64,000 nt of DNA from Micromonospora sp. DSM 45708 (lineage in GTDB: Bacteria; Actinomycetota; Actinomycetes; Mycobacteriales; Micromonosporaceae), in NCBI RefSeq assembly GCF_039566955.1, contig NZ_CP154796.1, positions 2,480,001 to 2,544,000 on the forward strand, in the 5' to 3' direction. This document shows positions 26,097 through 34,839 of the stretch, piece after piece. The first letter of the stretch is position 1; each line of letters opens with the position of its first letter. The notes beneath the pieces are model-generated. The model ran no database searches and was not told the origin of the DNA. It worked only from the letters and a program-made list of their open reading frames with translations. A program made the translations under genes and the position numbers.

Positions 26097-27295
26097 GGAC
26101 GCCCGCCGGGCGGGGTGCGGGGGAGCCGGGCCGACACGGTGGCGCCCCGGCCGGGGGCGGCGGCCACGGTCAGGGCGCCGCCGAGCGCGCGGGTCCGCGC
26201 CCGCATGGCGGCGAGGCCGAACCCACCGCCGTCGGGCCCGGGAGCCGGCAGCCGCCCGGGGTCGAAACCGCCGCCGTCGTCGGTCACGTCCAGGGTCACC
26301 CGGTCGGCGCGGTAGCCGAGCGTCACCTCGACGGTGCTGGCCCGGGCGTGGCGCACGGTGTTGGCCAGGGCCGCCTGGGCGACGCGCAGCAGCGCGACCT
26401 CGTACGCGGTCGGCAGCGGGACCGGGGCCCCGGTGACCGCGAACCGGGCGGCGAGCCGGTGCCGGGCGCCGGTGGTGGCGCAGAGACGCTCCAACGCGCC
26501 GGCCAGTGTGGTGTCGTCCAACGCCGGTGGGGTGAGCGCGGCGACGAAGCGCCGGGCCTCGGCGAGATTGTCCGCCGCCGCCTGCCGGGCCTGCTCGACG
26601 TGGCGGGCGGCGGTGTCCGGCCGCTCCGGCAGCACCCGACCGGCGGCGCGCAGCAGCAACTGGATGCTGGTCAGGCCCTGCGCCAGCGTGTCGTGGATCT
26701 CGGCGGCCAGCCGCTCCCGTTCCGCCGCCACCCCGGCCTCGTGCTGCGCCCGGGCCAGGTCGGCGCGGGTCGCGGTCAGCTCCTCGACCAGCCGCCGGTG
26801 GCGCTCGCTCTCCCGGTAGAGCGCCTGGTAGCCCCGGACCACCGCCACCGCGACCGCGGCGCCGAGCACCGGACCGACCGTGCCGGCCACGCTGACCGCG
26901 CCGCGGTGGGCGGCGAAGGCGACGACGGCCGTCACGGCGGTCACCGCGACGGCGACCGGCCCGGCACGCCGGGGCAGCAGGTGCAGTTGCAGCAGGTAGA
27001 GCGGGAACGCGATCCACAGCCCGTCCACGGTCAGCACGGTCAGCGCCAGCCACCCGACGCCGACCGCCGCCAGCCACCAGGCGGCGGCCCGTCGGGAGCG
27101 GCGGACGCCGGGCAGGAACGCCCCGGCCGCGTACGTCAGCAGGCCCGCCGCCGCGACCGCGGCGATCACCGGCGCGTGCGGCTGCCCGGTGACGACGGCC
27201 CGGAGCCCGGCGAGCGCGAAGAGGACCCCCGCCAGCAGGTGCAGGCACCAGGCCAGTACGCGGGCGGTGGAGGTCAGGGCGGGAACGGCGGTCAC
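26093..27295 (-). CDS. Sensor histidine kinase (system 2)
   Basis: 400-residue membrane sensor kinase of the HisKA_3 type. About five to six hydrophobic segments occur within residues 10-155. Phospho-acceptor His201 lies in RLAAEIHDTLAQGLTSIQ, and the HATPase G-boxes in TDDGGGFD and GFGLAAMRAR. It starts at GTG 27295. It is divergent from the FtsX-like permease gene at 27465, so the two units may share control. Confidence 0.92.
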   Translation of the reverse strand: MTAVPALTSTARVLAWCLHLLAGVLFALAGLRAVVTGQPHAPVIAAVAAAGLLTYAAGAFLPGVRRSRRAAAWWLAAVGVGWLALTVLTVDGLWIAFPLYLLQLHLLPRRAGPVAVAVTAVTAVVAFAAHRGAVSVAGTVGPVLGAAVAVAVVRGYQALYRESERHRRLVEELTATRADLARAQHEAGVAAERERLAAEIHDTLAQGLTSIQLLLRAAGRVLPERPDTAARHVEQARQAAADNLAEARRFVAALTPPALDDTTLAGALERLCATTGARHRLAARFAVTGAPVPLPTAYEVALLRVAQAALANTVRHARASTVEVTLGYRADRVTLDVTDDGGGFDPGRLPAPGPDGGGFGLAAMRARTRALGGALTVAAAPGRGATVSARLPRTPPGGRP

Positions 27296-27464
27296 GGCCC
27301 TCCCAGCCTAGAGGAGGCGCAGGTCAGCGGGGATCTGTCGAAAGTTGTAACCGGTCCACCGCCGTTCCGCCCGGGAAGTGCCGTCCGCCGCCGGATGCCC
27401 GAGCCACCACCCGGCGACGACCGTGGAAGCGACCCACCCCGCCGTCGAGAGGAACGGGCCGTCC

Positions 27465-28523
27465 GTGTTCGTCGCCTGGAGAGACCTCAGGTTCGCCAAG
27501 GGGCGCTTCGCCCTGATGGGAACCGTCATCGTGCTGATCACCCTGCTGGTCGGCCTGCTGTCCGGGCTGACCGCCGGACTGGGCCGGCAGAACACCTCCG
27601 CGATCACCGGTCTGCCCGCCGACCGGATCGCCTTCGGCGGCCCGCAGCCGTCGTACGCCGACTCGACAGTCACCCAACGGCAGTGGCAGCGCTGGGCCGA
27701 CACGCCCGGCGTCACCGCCGCCGAGCCGCTCGGTGTCGGCACCACCCGGGTCACCGCCGGTGGCCGCAGCGCCGCCGTCGCCGTGTTCGGCGTCCGGGCC
27801 GGCTCCCGCCTCGCCCCCGGCGACCTCGACGACCACACGGTGGTGCTGTCCACCCCGGCCGCCACCGACCTGGGCCTGCGTGCCGGCGACCGCCTCACCG
27901 TGGCCGGCCGGGAGCTGACCGTGGCGGCGGTCCGCGGGGATGCCTCCTTCAGTCACACCCCGGTGGTGTGGACCAGCCTCGAGCAGTGGCGGCGGACCGG
28001 CAACGCCGACGCGGGCACCGCCACCGTGATCGCGCTGCGCACCGACGCCGGCGTGGACGTGGCCGCCACCGACCGGGCCGCCGGCACCCGGACCGTCCGC
28101 ACCGGCGACTCGCTGGCCGCGATCGGCTCGTACCGCTCGGAGAACGGTTCGCTCCAGCTCATGCGCGGCTTCCTGTTCGCGATCTCCGCCCTGGTCATCG
28201 GCGCCTTCTTCACGGTGTGGACGATCCAGCGCAGCGGCGACGTCGCGGTCCTGAAGGCCCTCGGCGCCTCCACCGCCGCCCTGCTCACCGACGCGCTCGG
28301 GCAGGCCGGCGTCCTGCTGGTCGGCGGCACCGCGCTCGGCACCGCCCTGGCCGCCGCGCTCGGCGCGCTCGTCTCCGGCTCGGACGTGCCGTTCGTGCTG
28401 ACGCCCGCCACCGTCGCCGTCCCGGCCACGGTGACGATCGTCCTCGGCATGCTCGGCGCCGCCCTGTCCGTGCGCCGCATCACCGCCGTCGACCCGCTCA
28501 CCGCGCTGGGGAGCGCCCGATGA
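27465..28523 (+). CDS. FtsX/MacB-type ABC permease
   Basis: 352-residue membrane subunit of a MacB-like exporter. One N-terminal transmembrane helix (about 18-40) and an extracytoplasmic domain (about 45-225) precede three C-terminal helices (FLFAISALVIGAFFTVW, then about 275-300 and 318-338). GTG 27465 is preferred because a GAGAGGA site lies upstream and the protein begins with the usual VAWRDLRFAKGRFALMG. The longer frame from 27378 adds unrelated residues. It overlaps the ATPase start by ATGA. Confidence 0.9.
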   Translation: MFVAWRDLRFAKGRFALMGTVIVLITLLVGLLSGLTAGLGRQNTSAITGLPADRIAFGGPQPSYADSTVTQRQWQRWADTPGVTAAEPLGVGTTRVTAGGRSAAVAVFGVRAGSRLAPGDLDDHTVVLSTPAATDLGLRAGDRLTVAGRELTVAAVRGDASFSHTPVVWTSLEQWRRTGNADAGTATVIALRTDAGVDVAATDRAAGTRTVRTGDSLAAIGSYRSENGSLQLMRGFLFAISALVIGAFFTVWTIQRSGDVAVLKALGASTAALLTDALGQAGVLLVGGTALGTALAAALGALVSGSDVPFVLTPATVAVPATVTIVLGMLGAALSVRRITAVDPLTALGSAR

Positions 28524-29194
28524 GCCTGGACCTGACCGACGTCACGCTCACCTACCCGGACGGCGAGACCCGGCTCACCGCGCTCGACCACGTGACGCTC
28601 TCGGTCGCGAAGGGCGACCTGACCGCCGTGGTCGGCCCGTCCGGGTCGGGCAAGTCCAGCCTGCTCGCGGTCGCCGCCACGCTCGTCACCCCGGACGCCG
28701 GCGCCGTCCACGTCGACGGCGTCGCCACCACCGGGATGGGCCGCGGCGCGCTCGCCGCGCTGCGCCGGCGCGCGATCGGCATCGTCTTCCAGCAGCCCAA
28801 CCTGCTGCCGTCGCTGACCGCCGCCGAGCAGCTCCAGGTGATGGCCACCCTCGCCGGCCGGTCGCCGGCCGGGGCCCGGGACCGGGCGCGGGAGATGCTC
28901 GACGCGGTCGGGCTCGCCGCCCAGGCCGGTCGGCGCCCGCACCAGCTCTCCGGCGGCCAGCGTCAGCGGGTCAACATCGCCCGCGCCCTGATGAACGACC
29001 CGGTCGTCCTGCTTGTCGACGAGCCGACCAGCGCGCTCGACCACGAGCGCGGCGCCGCCGTCATCGACCTGATCGGCCGGCTCACCCGCGAGCGGGGCAC
29101 CGCCACGGTGCTGGTCACCCACGACCGCGACCACCTCGCCGCCGCCGGCCGGACCGTGGAGATGCGCGACGGCCGCCTGCACGACGCGACCTGA
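28520..29194 (+). CDS. MacB/LolD-type ABC ATPase
   Basis: 224-residue ATPase partner of the FtsX-like permease. Walker A is GPSGSGKSS (about 37-45), Q-loop FQQPNLLPS, signature LSGGQRQR, Walker [13 protein letters not shown], and H-loop VTHDRDHL. It is coupled to the permease gene. Such pairs move peptides, lipids or antibiotics; the substrate is unknown here. Confidence 0.95.
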   Translation: MSLDLTDVTLTYPDGETRLTALDHVTLSVAKGDLTAVVGPSGSGKSSLLAVAATLVTPDAGAVHVDGVATTGMGRGALAALRRRAIGIVFQQPNLLPSLTAAEQLQVMATLAGRSPAGARDRAREMLDAVGLAAQAGRRPHQLSGGQRQRVNIARALMNDPVVLLVDEPTSALDHERGAAVIDLIGRLTRERGTATVLVTHDRDHLAAAGRTVEMRDGRLHDAT

Positions 29195-29278
29195 GTGGTA
29201 CAGCAGGCGCTACTTCCCGCCGCCGGCGCTGCCGGCCGCCGCCGCCGTGACCTATCGTGGCGGCCGGGGGTGGGACCG

Positions 29279-30505
29279 ATGGGGTACGTGCGCAGGCGGG
29301 TCCGCGCCTCGGTGGACGCGTGGGCGCACCTCGTCGGCGGGTCGGGCACCGCGCTGCTGGCGTGGGGCGCGCTGCTCTGGGTGCTCGCCGTCGCCGTCGC
29401 CTGCCTGGTCGGCGTCGGGCTGCTGCTGGTCCCCGGCGCGTTGCGCGCGGTGCGTTCGGTGGCCGACCGGGAACGCGCCCGGTTGTCCCGCTGGGGCGGT
29501 CCGCTCCCCGAGGTCGGACGGTCCCCGGCCGACCCGCGCGCGGCGCTGCGCGACCCGGTGGTCCGGCGGGAGTTGGGCTGGGTGGGGCTGCACGCGGTGC
29601 TCGGCCTCGGCATCGGGCTGCTGGGTCTCGCGCTGCCGCTCTACGCCGCGCAGGACCTCACCTTTCCACTGTGGTTCCGGCTGTTGCGGCCCGAGGACGG
29701 CGCGCCGGGGGTCTTCTGGTGGCGGATCGACGGGCTGCCCGACGCGCTCCTGGTCGGGCTGGCCGGGGTGGCGTGGCTGATCGCCGCGGTCGCGTTCGGC
29801 CCGGCGCTGGCGCGCGCCCAGGCCCGGCCGGGCCGCTGGTTGCTCGCCCCGCCGCCCGGGGTCGACCTGTCGCTGCGGGTCGCCGAGCTCACCGTCACCC
29901 GGGCCGCCGCGCTGGACGCGCACGCGGTGGAGTTGCGCCGCATCGAACGGTCGCTGCACGACGGCACCCAGAACCGGCTGGTCGCGGTGAACGTGCTGCT
30001 GGGCGCCGCGCGGCGGGCCGTCCGACGGGACCCGACCCGGGCCGACGAGATCCTCGAACGGGCCCAGCAGGCGGCGGAGCAGGCGCTCGGCGAGCTGCGG
30101 ACGGTGGTGCGCGGCATCCTGCCGCCGGTGCTGGACGACCGGGGGCTCGTCGGCGCGCTGGCCGGCCTGGCCGGCGGGTGCGCGGTGCCGTGCCGGCTCA
30201 CCGTCGACGTCCCGGTGCGGTGCGCGGTCGCGGTCGAGGCCACCGCCTACTTCGTGGTGGCCGAGGCGCTGACCAACGTGGTCCGGCACAGCGGCGCGGG
30301 CGCGGTGGACGTCGCGGTGCGCCGCGAGCGGGACCGGCTGCTGGTGACCGTCGCCGACGACGGACACGGCGACGCGGACGAGACGCGTGGCTCCGGCCTG
30401 ACCGGCATCCGGCGGCGGGTCGAGGCGTACGACGGCCGGATGACGCTGACCAGTCCCCGGGGAGGACCGACGACAATGCACGTGGAGCTGCCATGCGGAT
30501 CGTGA
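29279..30505 (+). CDS. Sensor histidine kinase (system 3)
   Basis: 408-residue membrane sensor kinase. Helices lie near 25-55, 95-125 and 155-185. The dimerisation/phospho-acceptor motif is RRIERSLHDGTQNRL with His227. HATPase motifs are EALTNVVRHSGAG, VADDGHG and GSGLTGIRRR. ATG 29279 is chosen; the frame before it is Ala-rich and lacks homology. The regulator start lies inside the last codons (13-base overlap). Confidence 0.92.
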   Translation: MGYVRRRVRASVDAWAHLVGGSGTALLAWGALLWVLAVAVACLVGVGLLLVPGALRAVRSVADRERARLSRWGGPLPEVGRSPADPRAALRDPVVRRELGWVGLHAVLGLGIGLLGLALPLYAAQDLTFPLWFRLLRPEDGAPGVFWWRIDGLPDALLVGLAGVAWLIAAVAFGPALARAQARPGRWLLAPPPGVDLSLRVAELTVTRAAALDAHAVELRRIERSLHDGTQNRLVAVNVLLGAARRAVRRDPTRADEILERAQQAAEQALGELRTVVRGILPPVLDDRGLVGALAGLAGGCAVPCRLTVDVPVRCAVAVEATAYFVVAEALTNVVRHSGAGAVDVAVRRERDRLLVTVADDGHGDADETRGSGLTGIRRRVEAYDGRMTLTSPRGGPTTMHVELPCGS

Positions 30506-31155
30506 TCGCCGAGGACGATGCGCTGCTGCGCGAGGGGCTGGCGCTGCTGCTGCGGGCCGAGGACCTGGACGTGGTGGCCACCGCCGGCGACCCGGACGGG
30601 TTCCTGGCCGCGGTGGACGCGCACGGGCCCGACGTGGCGATCGTCGACGTGCGGATGCCGCCCACCCACACCGACGAGGGCATCGTCGCCGCGGTCGAGG
30701 CACGTCGCCGCCGGCCCGGCCTCGCGGTGCTGGTGCTGTCCGCGTACGTCGAGCAGACGTTCGCCACCGAGTTGTTCTCGGTCGGCGCCGCCGGCCTCGG
30801 GTACCTGCTCAAGGAACGCGTCGGGCGGGTCGAGGAGTTCCTGGGCGCGCTGCACCGGGTCGCGGCCGGCGGCAGCGTCATCGACCCGGAGGTGGTCGGG
30901 CAGCTGCTGGCCCGCAACCGTCGCGCCGACGACGCGTTGGCGCAGTTGTCGCCGCGCGAGCACGAGGTGCTGGCGCTGATGGCGGAGGGCCTCGGCAACA
31001 CCGCGATCGCCGAGCGGCTGTTCGTCACCGAGGGCGCGGTGCACAAGCACATCCGCAACATCTTCGCGAAGCTCCAGCTTCCGCCGGACGACCGCGCGGA
31101 CCGTCGGGTCACCGCCGTGCTGCGCTACCTCAACGACGGCCGGCGCGCCGCCTGA
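30493..31155 (+). CDS. NarL/FixJ-type response regulator 3
   Basis: 220-residue response regulator. The acidic pocket is AEDD at 6-9 and phospho-acceptor Asp52 is in IVDVRMPP. The LuxR HTH (about 150-210) reads LSPREHEVLALMAEGLGNTAIA. It overlaps the kinase gene. Unlike systems 1 and 2, no dedicated transporter follows; the MacB-like pair just upstream is on the same strand and may be its target. Confidence 0.94.
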   Translation: MRIVIAEDDALLREGLALLLRAEDLDVVATAGDPDGFLAAVDAHGPDVAIVDVRMPPTHTDEGIVAAVEARRRRPGLAVLVLSAYVEQTFATELFSVGAAGLGYLLKERVGRVEEFLGALHRVAAGGSVIDPEVVGQLLARNRRADDALAQLSPREHEVLALMAEGLGNTAIAERLFVTEGAVHKHIRNIFAKLQLPPDDRADRRVTAVLRYLNDGRRAA

Positions 31156-31171
31156 GCGACGCGCCGGCCGT
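31136..31171. terminator. Hairpin overlapping the response-regulator stop
   Basis: A 12-bp perfect stem ACGGCCGGCGCG (31136-31147 with 31160-31171) and a 12-base loop that contains the TGA stop. It lies between convergent genes. Confidence 0.6.
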
Positions 31172-31183
31172 GACGGTGCCGGG

Positions 31184-32341
31184 TCAGCGGGCGCAGAGCG
31201 CCGCGTCGACGCTGTCGGTGACCGCCTCGAGCATCTCCGGCGACGTCGGGAGCCCGGTCACCGCGACCACCGCGCCGCGTCCGTCCGTGGTGGCCAGGTT
31301 GCGCGTCTCGAAGCCCTGGATGTCGCCGCCGTGCCCCCAGGCGTGGCCACCGCACGGCAGGTCGTGCCGGGCGATCCCCAGGCCGTACGCCCAGCCCCCG
31401 GTGGGCTCGAACCCGGGCGCGTCGACCGTGCGCATCATGGCCGCCTGCTGCGCGGGTCGGAGCAACCGGCCGGCCAGCAACGCCTCGAAGAACGTCCGCA
31501 GGTCGCCCGGTGTCGAGATGAGCTGCCCGGCGGACCAGCCCAGGGACGGGTCCATCTCGGTCACGTCGACCCACGGCGCGTCCGGCGCGACCGCCACGTA
31601 GCCCTGCGGGTGCCGGCCGGTGAGGCGCTGGTCCCCGGCCGCCGGCCAGGAGGTGTCGCGCAGTCGCAGCGGCGCGATGATCCGCCGGGTGATCTCCTCG
31701 CCGATCGGGCGTTCGGTGACCCGCTCGACGATCAGGCCGGCCAGGACGTAGTTGGTGTTGCTGTACTCCCACGTCGTGCCCGGGGCGTGACGCCGCGGCC
31801 GGGTCAGCGCCGCGTCCACCAGCCGCCGCGGTTCGAGGTACGCGTGCGCGCGGTCCACCAGGTCCTGCGGCGCGGTGAACAGCACGTCGTCGTAGTCGGG
31901 CAGGCCGCTGGTCTGCTGGAGCAACTGGCGTACCGTGATCCGCCGCCCGTCGTTGCCGTGGCCCCGCACCAGGCCGGGCAGGTAGCGCTCGACGGTGGCG
32001 TCCAGGTCGATCCGGCCCTCGCCGACGAGTTGGAGGACGACCACCGCGGTGAAGGTCTTGGTGTTGCTGCCGATGCGCACCCGGCCGTCGGTGGGCACGC
32101 CGCGACCGGTCCGCAGGTCGCCGACCCCGGCGGTGCGGTCGCGCACCCGGCCGTCGGCGCCGCGCACGGAGGCCAGCGCGCCGGGGAAGTGCTGGTCCGC
32201 GACCAGCCGGTCGAGGTGCTGCTGGAGCACGTCGGGCCGGTCGGTCCGGGTGGGTGCGGCGGACGCGGCGGGCACGCCCAGGGCGGTGGCGGTCAGCACG
32301 GCCAGCGCGCCGGCGGCGAGCGGACGGGTTCGGCGGGTCAT
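31184..32341 (-). CDS. Secreted serine hydrolase (beta-lactamase / D-Ala-D-Ala carboxypeptidase family)
   Basis: 385-residue secreted member of the class C beta-lactamase-like (Pfam Beta-lactamase) family. Signal peptide 1 to about 29 (ASAA). The catalytic SxxK is Ser92-Lys95 in GSNTKTF, the YxN is YSN at 193-195, and the third motif is HGG at 338-340. This fits a D,D-carboxypeptidase or esterase at least as well as a resistance enzyme. ATG 32341 has GAGGAGTTC upstream; the longer frame to 32410 hides the signal peptide. It is divergent from a small membrane protein. Confidence 0.92.
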   Translation of the reverse strand: MTRRTRPLAAGALAVLTATALGVPAASAAPTRTDRPDVLQQHLDRLVADQHFPGALASVRGADGRVRDRTAGVGDLRTGRGVPTDGRVRIGSNTKTFTAVVVLQLVGEGRIDLDATVERYLPGLVRGHGNDGRRITVRQLLQQTSGLPDYDDVLFTAPQDLVDRAHAYLEPRRLVDAALTRPRRHAPGTTWEYSNTNYVLAGLIVERVTERPIGEEITRRIIAPLRLRDTSWPAAGDQRLTGRHPQGYVAVAPDAPWVDVTEMDPSLGWSAGQLISTPGDLRTFFEALLAGRLLRPAQQAAMMRTVDAPGFEPTGGWAYGLGIARHDLPCGGHAWGHGGDIQGFETRNLATTDGRGAVVAVTGLPTSPEMLEAVTDSVDAALCAR

Positions 32342-32493
32342 CGGGAACTCCTCTTCGGCACGGCTTCCGTTACGGCTTCCAGCCTTGGCGAACCGGGTGC
32401 CGCGCTCCATCCCGCCTGCTGCCCGACGGGGGTACCGCAGGCACCACCCGTGGCCGTCACCGGTGGTGGCGGGCGTCGGCTACGGTGGCCGGC

Positions 32494-32964
32494 GTGACGA
32501 CGCAGGACAGCAGACCATCGTTCGCGCCGGACGCCGTGGTCGTGGTCGGCGCGCTGGTGGCCACCGTGGGCTATCTGACCCCGTGGTTCCGCGCCGGGGA
32601 CGGCTACTCCTGGTCCTTCTCCGGCTGGGCCTACGCGTCGTTGAGCACCGGCGGCGGCTGGACCCTGTTGACGCTGGGTTGGCTGGTGGTGGCGTTGGTG
32701 GCCGGCGGCTGGGCGCGGGCGTACCCGGGCGCCGCGCTGACCGCCTTGACGGCGGCCGTGGGCGCGTGGACGTTCGCGCTGACCGTGGTCGCGGCGAGCT
32801 TCGCCGAGCTGCGGGAGCGCGGCAGCATCAACTGGATCGCGGAACTGCCGTTCGGGATCGGGCTGCCGGTGATGGCGACCGGCTTCGGCCTGTTGGTCGC
32901 CGGCGCGGTCCGCGCCGTGGTGCGCTCGACGGTCGGGGCGCTCGACGCCACCGCGCGCAGGTAG
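32494..32964 (+). CDS. Small four-helix membrane protein, function unknown
   Basis: 156 residues starting at GTG 32494 (VTTQDSRPSFAPDA). Four hydrophobic segments lie at about 14-32, 48-68, 72-98 and 122-145. Between the last two is a soluble loop (ELRERGSINWIAELP). No family is recognised. The longer frame from 32254 overlaps the divergent hydrolase gene and is unlikely. No operon partner. Confidence 0.7.
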   Translation: MTTQDSRPSFAPDAVVVVGALVATVGYLTPWFRAGDGYSWSFSGWAYASLSTGGGWTLLTLGWLVVALVAGGWARAYPGAALTALTAAVGAWTFALTVVAASFAELRERGSINWIAELPFGIGLPVMATGFGLLVAGAVRAVVRSTVGALDATARR

Positions 32965-33057
32965 CTTCGGGCCAGCGTCGCGGGCCGGTGGCAGACCGGG
33001 TCGGGCAGGGAGCGCCGGACCGGTCGGGGACGGATAAGGCCGGATCGTGCACCGTCC

Positions 33058-33818
33058 GACAACGGCATCTTCGTCGGCGGCAGCAACAACATCATCGAGC
33101 GCACGGTGACCCGGTTCAACCGCGACAGCGGCCTGCAACTGTCCCGCATCGCCTCCAGCACGCCGCGTGACCAGTGGCCGGCGAACAACCTCATGGTCAG
33201 CGTCGAGTCGCACGACAACGCCGACTCCGACGGCGAGGACGCCGACGGGTTCGCCGCCAAGCTCACCGTCGGCAACGGCAACGTCTTCCGGTACGCGGTG
33301 TCCCACCACAACATCGACGACGGCTGGGACCTCTACACGAAGACCGACACCGGCGCGATCGGGCCGGTGACCATCGAGGACTCCTCTCCTACAACAACGG
33401 CACGCTGAGCAACGGCACGCAGAACGGCAACGGCGACCGTAACGGCTTCAAGCTCGGGGGCGAGGACATCGTGGTCAACCACACCGTCCGGCGCACCATC
33501 GCGTACCGCAACGGCAAGCACGGGTTCACCTACAACCGGAACCCGGGCTCGATGACGATCTCGAACAACCTGAGCATCGACAACACCGAGCGCAACTTCT
33601 CGTTCGACGCCGGCACCTCGGTCTTCCGCACCAACACGTCCTGCCGCAGCGGCAGCGGGTCGAACAACAAGACGGTCGGCAACGTGGACGGCTCGAACCA
33701 GTTCTGGTCCGGCGCCAACGGTTCCCGCTGCGCCACCTACTCGGGCGCGCTCGGCTGGTCCTTCGCCTCCGACGGTCGTCTGGTCGTCACGCTGGGCGGG
33801 CGGGTCGTCTCGCTCTGA
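33058..33818 (+). pseudogene. Remnant of a pectate-lyase-like (PL9, right-handed beta-helix) gene
   Basis: Two overlapping frames together encode the C-terminal part of a parallel beta-helix polysaccharide lyase resembling family PL9. The first (33058 to about 33380) reads DNGIFVGGSNNIIERTV through EDADGFAAKL and HHNIDDGWDLYTK. It breaks near 33380-33386, where GAGGACTCCTCTCC appears to lack one base. The sequence resumes in a second frame with SYNNGTLSNG and ends at 33818. The N-terminal half, signal peptide and start are absent; homology begins abruptly with no ribosome site. It is therefore truncated and frameshifted. PL9 is my best guess from the DADGFAAK and DDGWDL motifs. Confidence 0.8.
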
Positions 33819-33866
33819 CCCGTCCCGTGACCGCCGGTGCCGGCGGACGCGTGAGCGGACCTCACG

Positions 33867-33913
33867 GATCTTGGTACGGGCACGCCCTCGGAAGACATGC
33901 CCGTACCAAGATC
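33867..33913. terminator. 16-bp hairpin downstream of the lyase remnant
   Basis: GATCTTGGTACGGGCA (33867-33882) pairs perfectly with 33898-33913 across a 15-base loop, and TTG follows. It would stop transcription from the remnant before the iron-regulated operon. Confidence 0.75.
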
Positions 33914-33948
33914 TTGTGCGTCCCGACGGGGGAGCGCCCGGGACCGGC

Positions 33949-33987
33949 TTGACAACATGATCGCTGGTTAGGTTAGCCTAACCTTCG
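33949..33987 (+). promoter_or_regulatory. Iron-regulated promoter with DtxR/IdeR box, siderophore uptake operon
   Basis: TTAGGTTAGCCTAACCTT at 33968-33985 is a nearly perfect DtxR/IdeR iron box. A TTGACA -35 lies at 33949 and the -10 region falls inside the box. The box ends one base before GTG 33987, so the message is probably leaderless or nearly so. Confidence 0.88.
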
Positions 33988-34811
33988 TGACGAGCGGAAC
34001 GATGCGGGCCGACGGCCTGCGGGGCAGTGCGCTGCGCCTGGGCTACCACGGCACCACCGTGGTGCACGACGCGGCCATCACGCTGCGGCCGGCGGCGGTG
34101 ACCGCGCTGGTCGGGCCCAACGGCAGCGGCAAGTCCACGCTGCTGCGCGGGCTGGCCCGCCTGCACCCGCTCCAGCACGGCGAAATCGTGCTCGCCGACG
34201 GCACCCCGGCCCGCGCGCTGTCGGCGCGCGACTTCGCCCGCCGGGTCACCCTGCTGGCGCAGAGCCGCCCCACCCCGAGCGGCGTCACCGTCCGGGACGT
34301 GGTCGGCTACGGCCGGCACCCGTACCGGCAGCGGTGGCGGGCCGGCGACCCGGACGGCCCGGCCGCGATCGACCGGGCCATGGCGGTGACCGGCGTGGAC
34401 GCCATGGCGGACCGGCCGGTCGACGCGCTGTCCGGCGGTGAACTCCAACGGGTCTGGCTGGCCACCTGCCTGGCCCAGGACACCGCCGTGCTGCTGCTGG
34501 ACGAGCCGACCACCTTCCTCGACCTGCGCTACCAGGTGGAGATCCTCGACCTGATGCGGGACCTCGCCGACACCGCCGGCGTGGCCGTCGGCGTGGTGCT
34601 GCACGACCTCAACCAGGCCGCCGCCGTCGCCGACCACGTGGTGCTGCTGCACTCCGGCCGGGTGCGCGGCGCCGGGACCCCACGCGAGGTGTTCACCGAG
34701 GCGGCGCTCACCGAGGCGTACGGCATCCGCGTCGAGGTCACCGCCGACCCGGCCACCGGCCTGCTCTCCACCCGTCCCGTCGGCCGGCACACCACCCGTG
34801 CCGCCCGCTGA
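33987..34811 (+). CDS. Ferric-siderophore ABC transporter ATPase (FecE/FepC type)
   Basis: ATPase of an iron-siderophore importer, 274 residues. Walker A is GPNGSGKST (about 43-51), Q-loop LLAQSR, signature ALSGGELQR, Walker B VLLLDEPTTFLD, H-loop VLHDLNQAA; the last two are typical of the FecE/BtuD group. GTG 33987 is directly after the iron box; ATG 34002 (GAGCGGA upstream) is an equally plausible start. It is the first gene of the uptake operon. Confidence 0.94.
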   Translation: MTSGTMRADGLRGSALRLGYHGTTVVHDAAITLRPAAVTALVGPNGSGKSTLLRGLARLHPLQHGEIVLADGTPARALSARDFARRVTLLAQSRPTPSGVTVRDVVGYGRHPYRQRWRAGDPDGPAAIDRAMAVTGVDAMADRPVDALSGGELQRVWLATCLAQDTAVLLLDEPTTFLDLRYQVEILDLMRDLADTAGVAVGVVLHDLNQAAAVADHVVLLHSGRVRGAGTPREVFTEAALTEAYGIRVEVTADPATGLLSTRPVGRHTTRAAR

Positions 34812-34839
34812 ACCCATTCCTGCCACGGAAGAGAAACCG

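Noticed and set aside
31184..32341. Antibiotic-resistance beta-lactamase
   Set aside because: The motifs fit the broad class C/D,D-peptidase/esterase family. Nothing visible supports a dedicated resistance role, so only the family is named.
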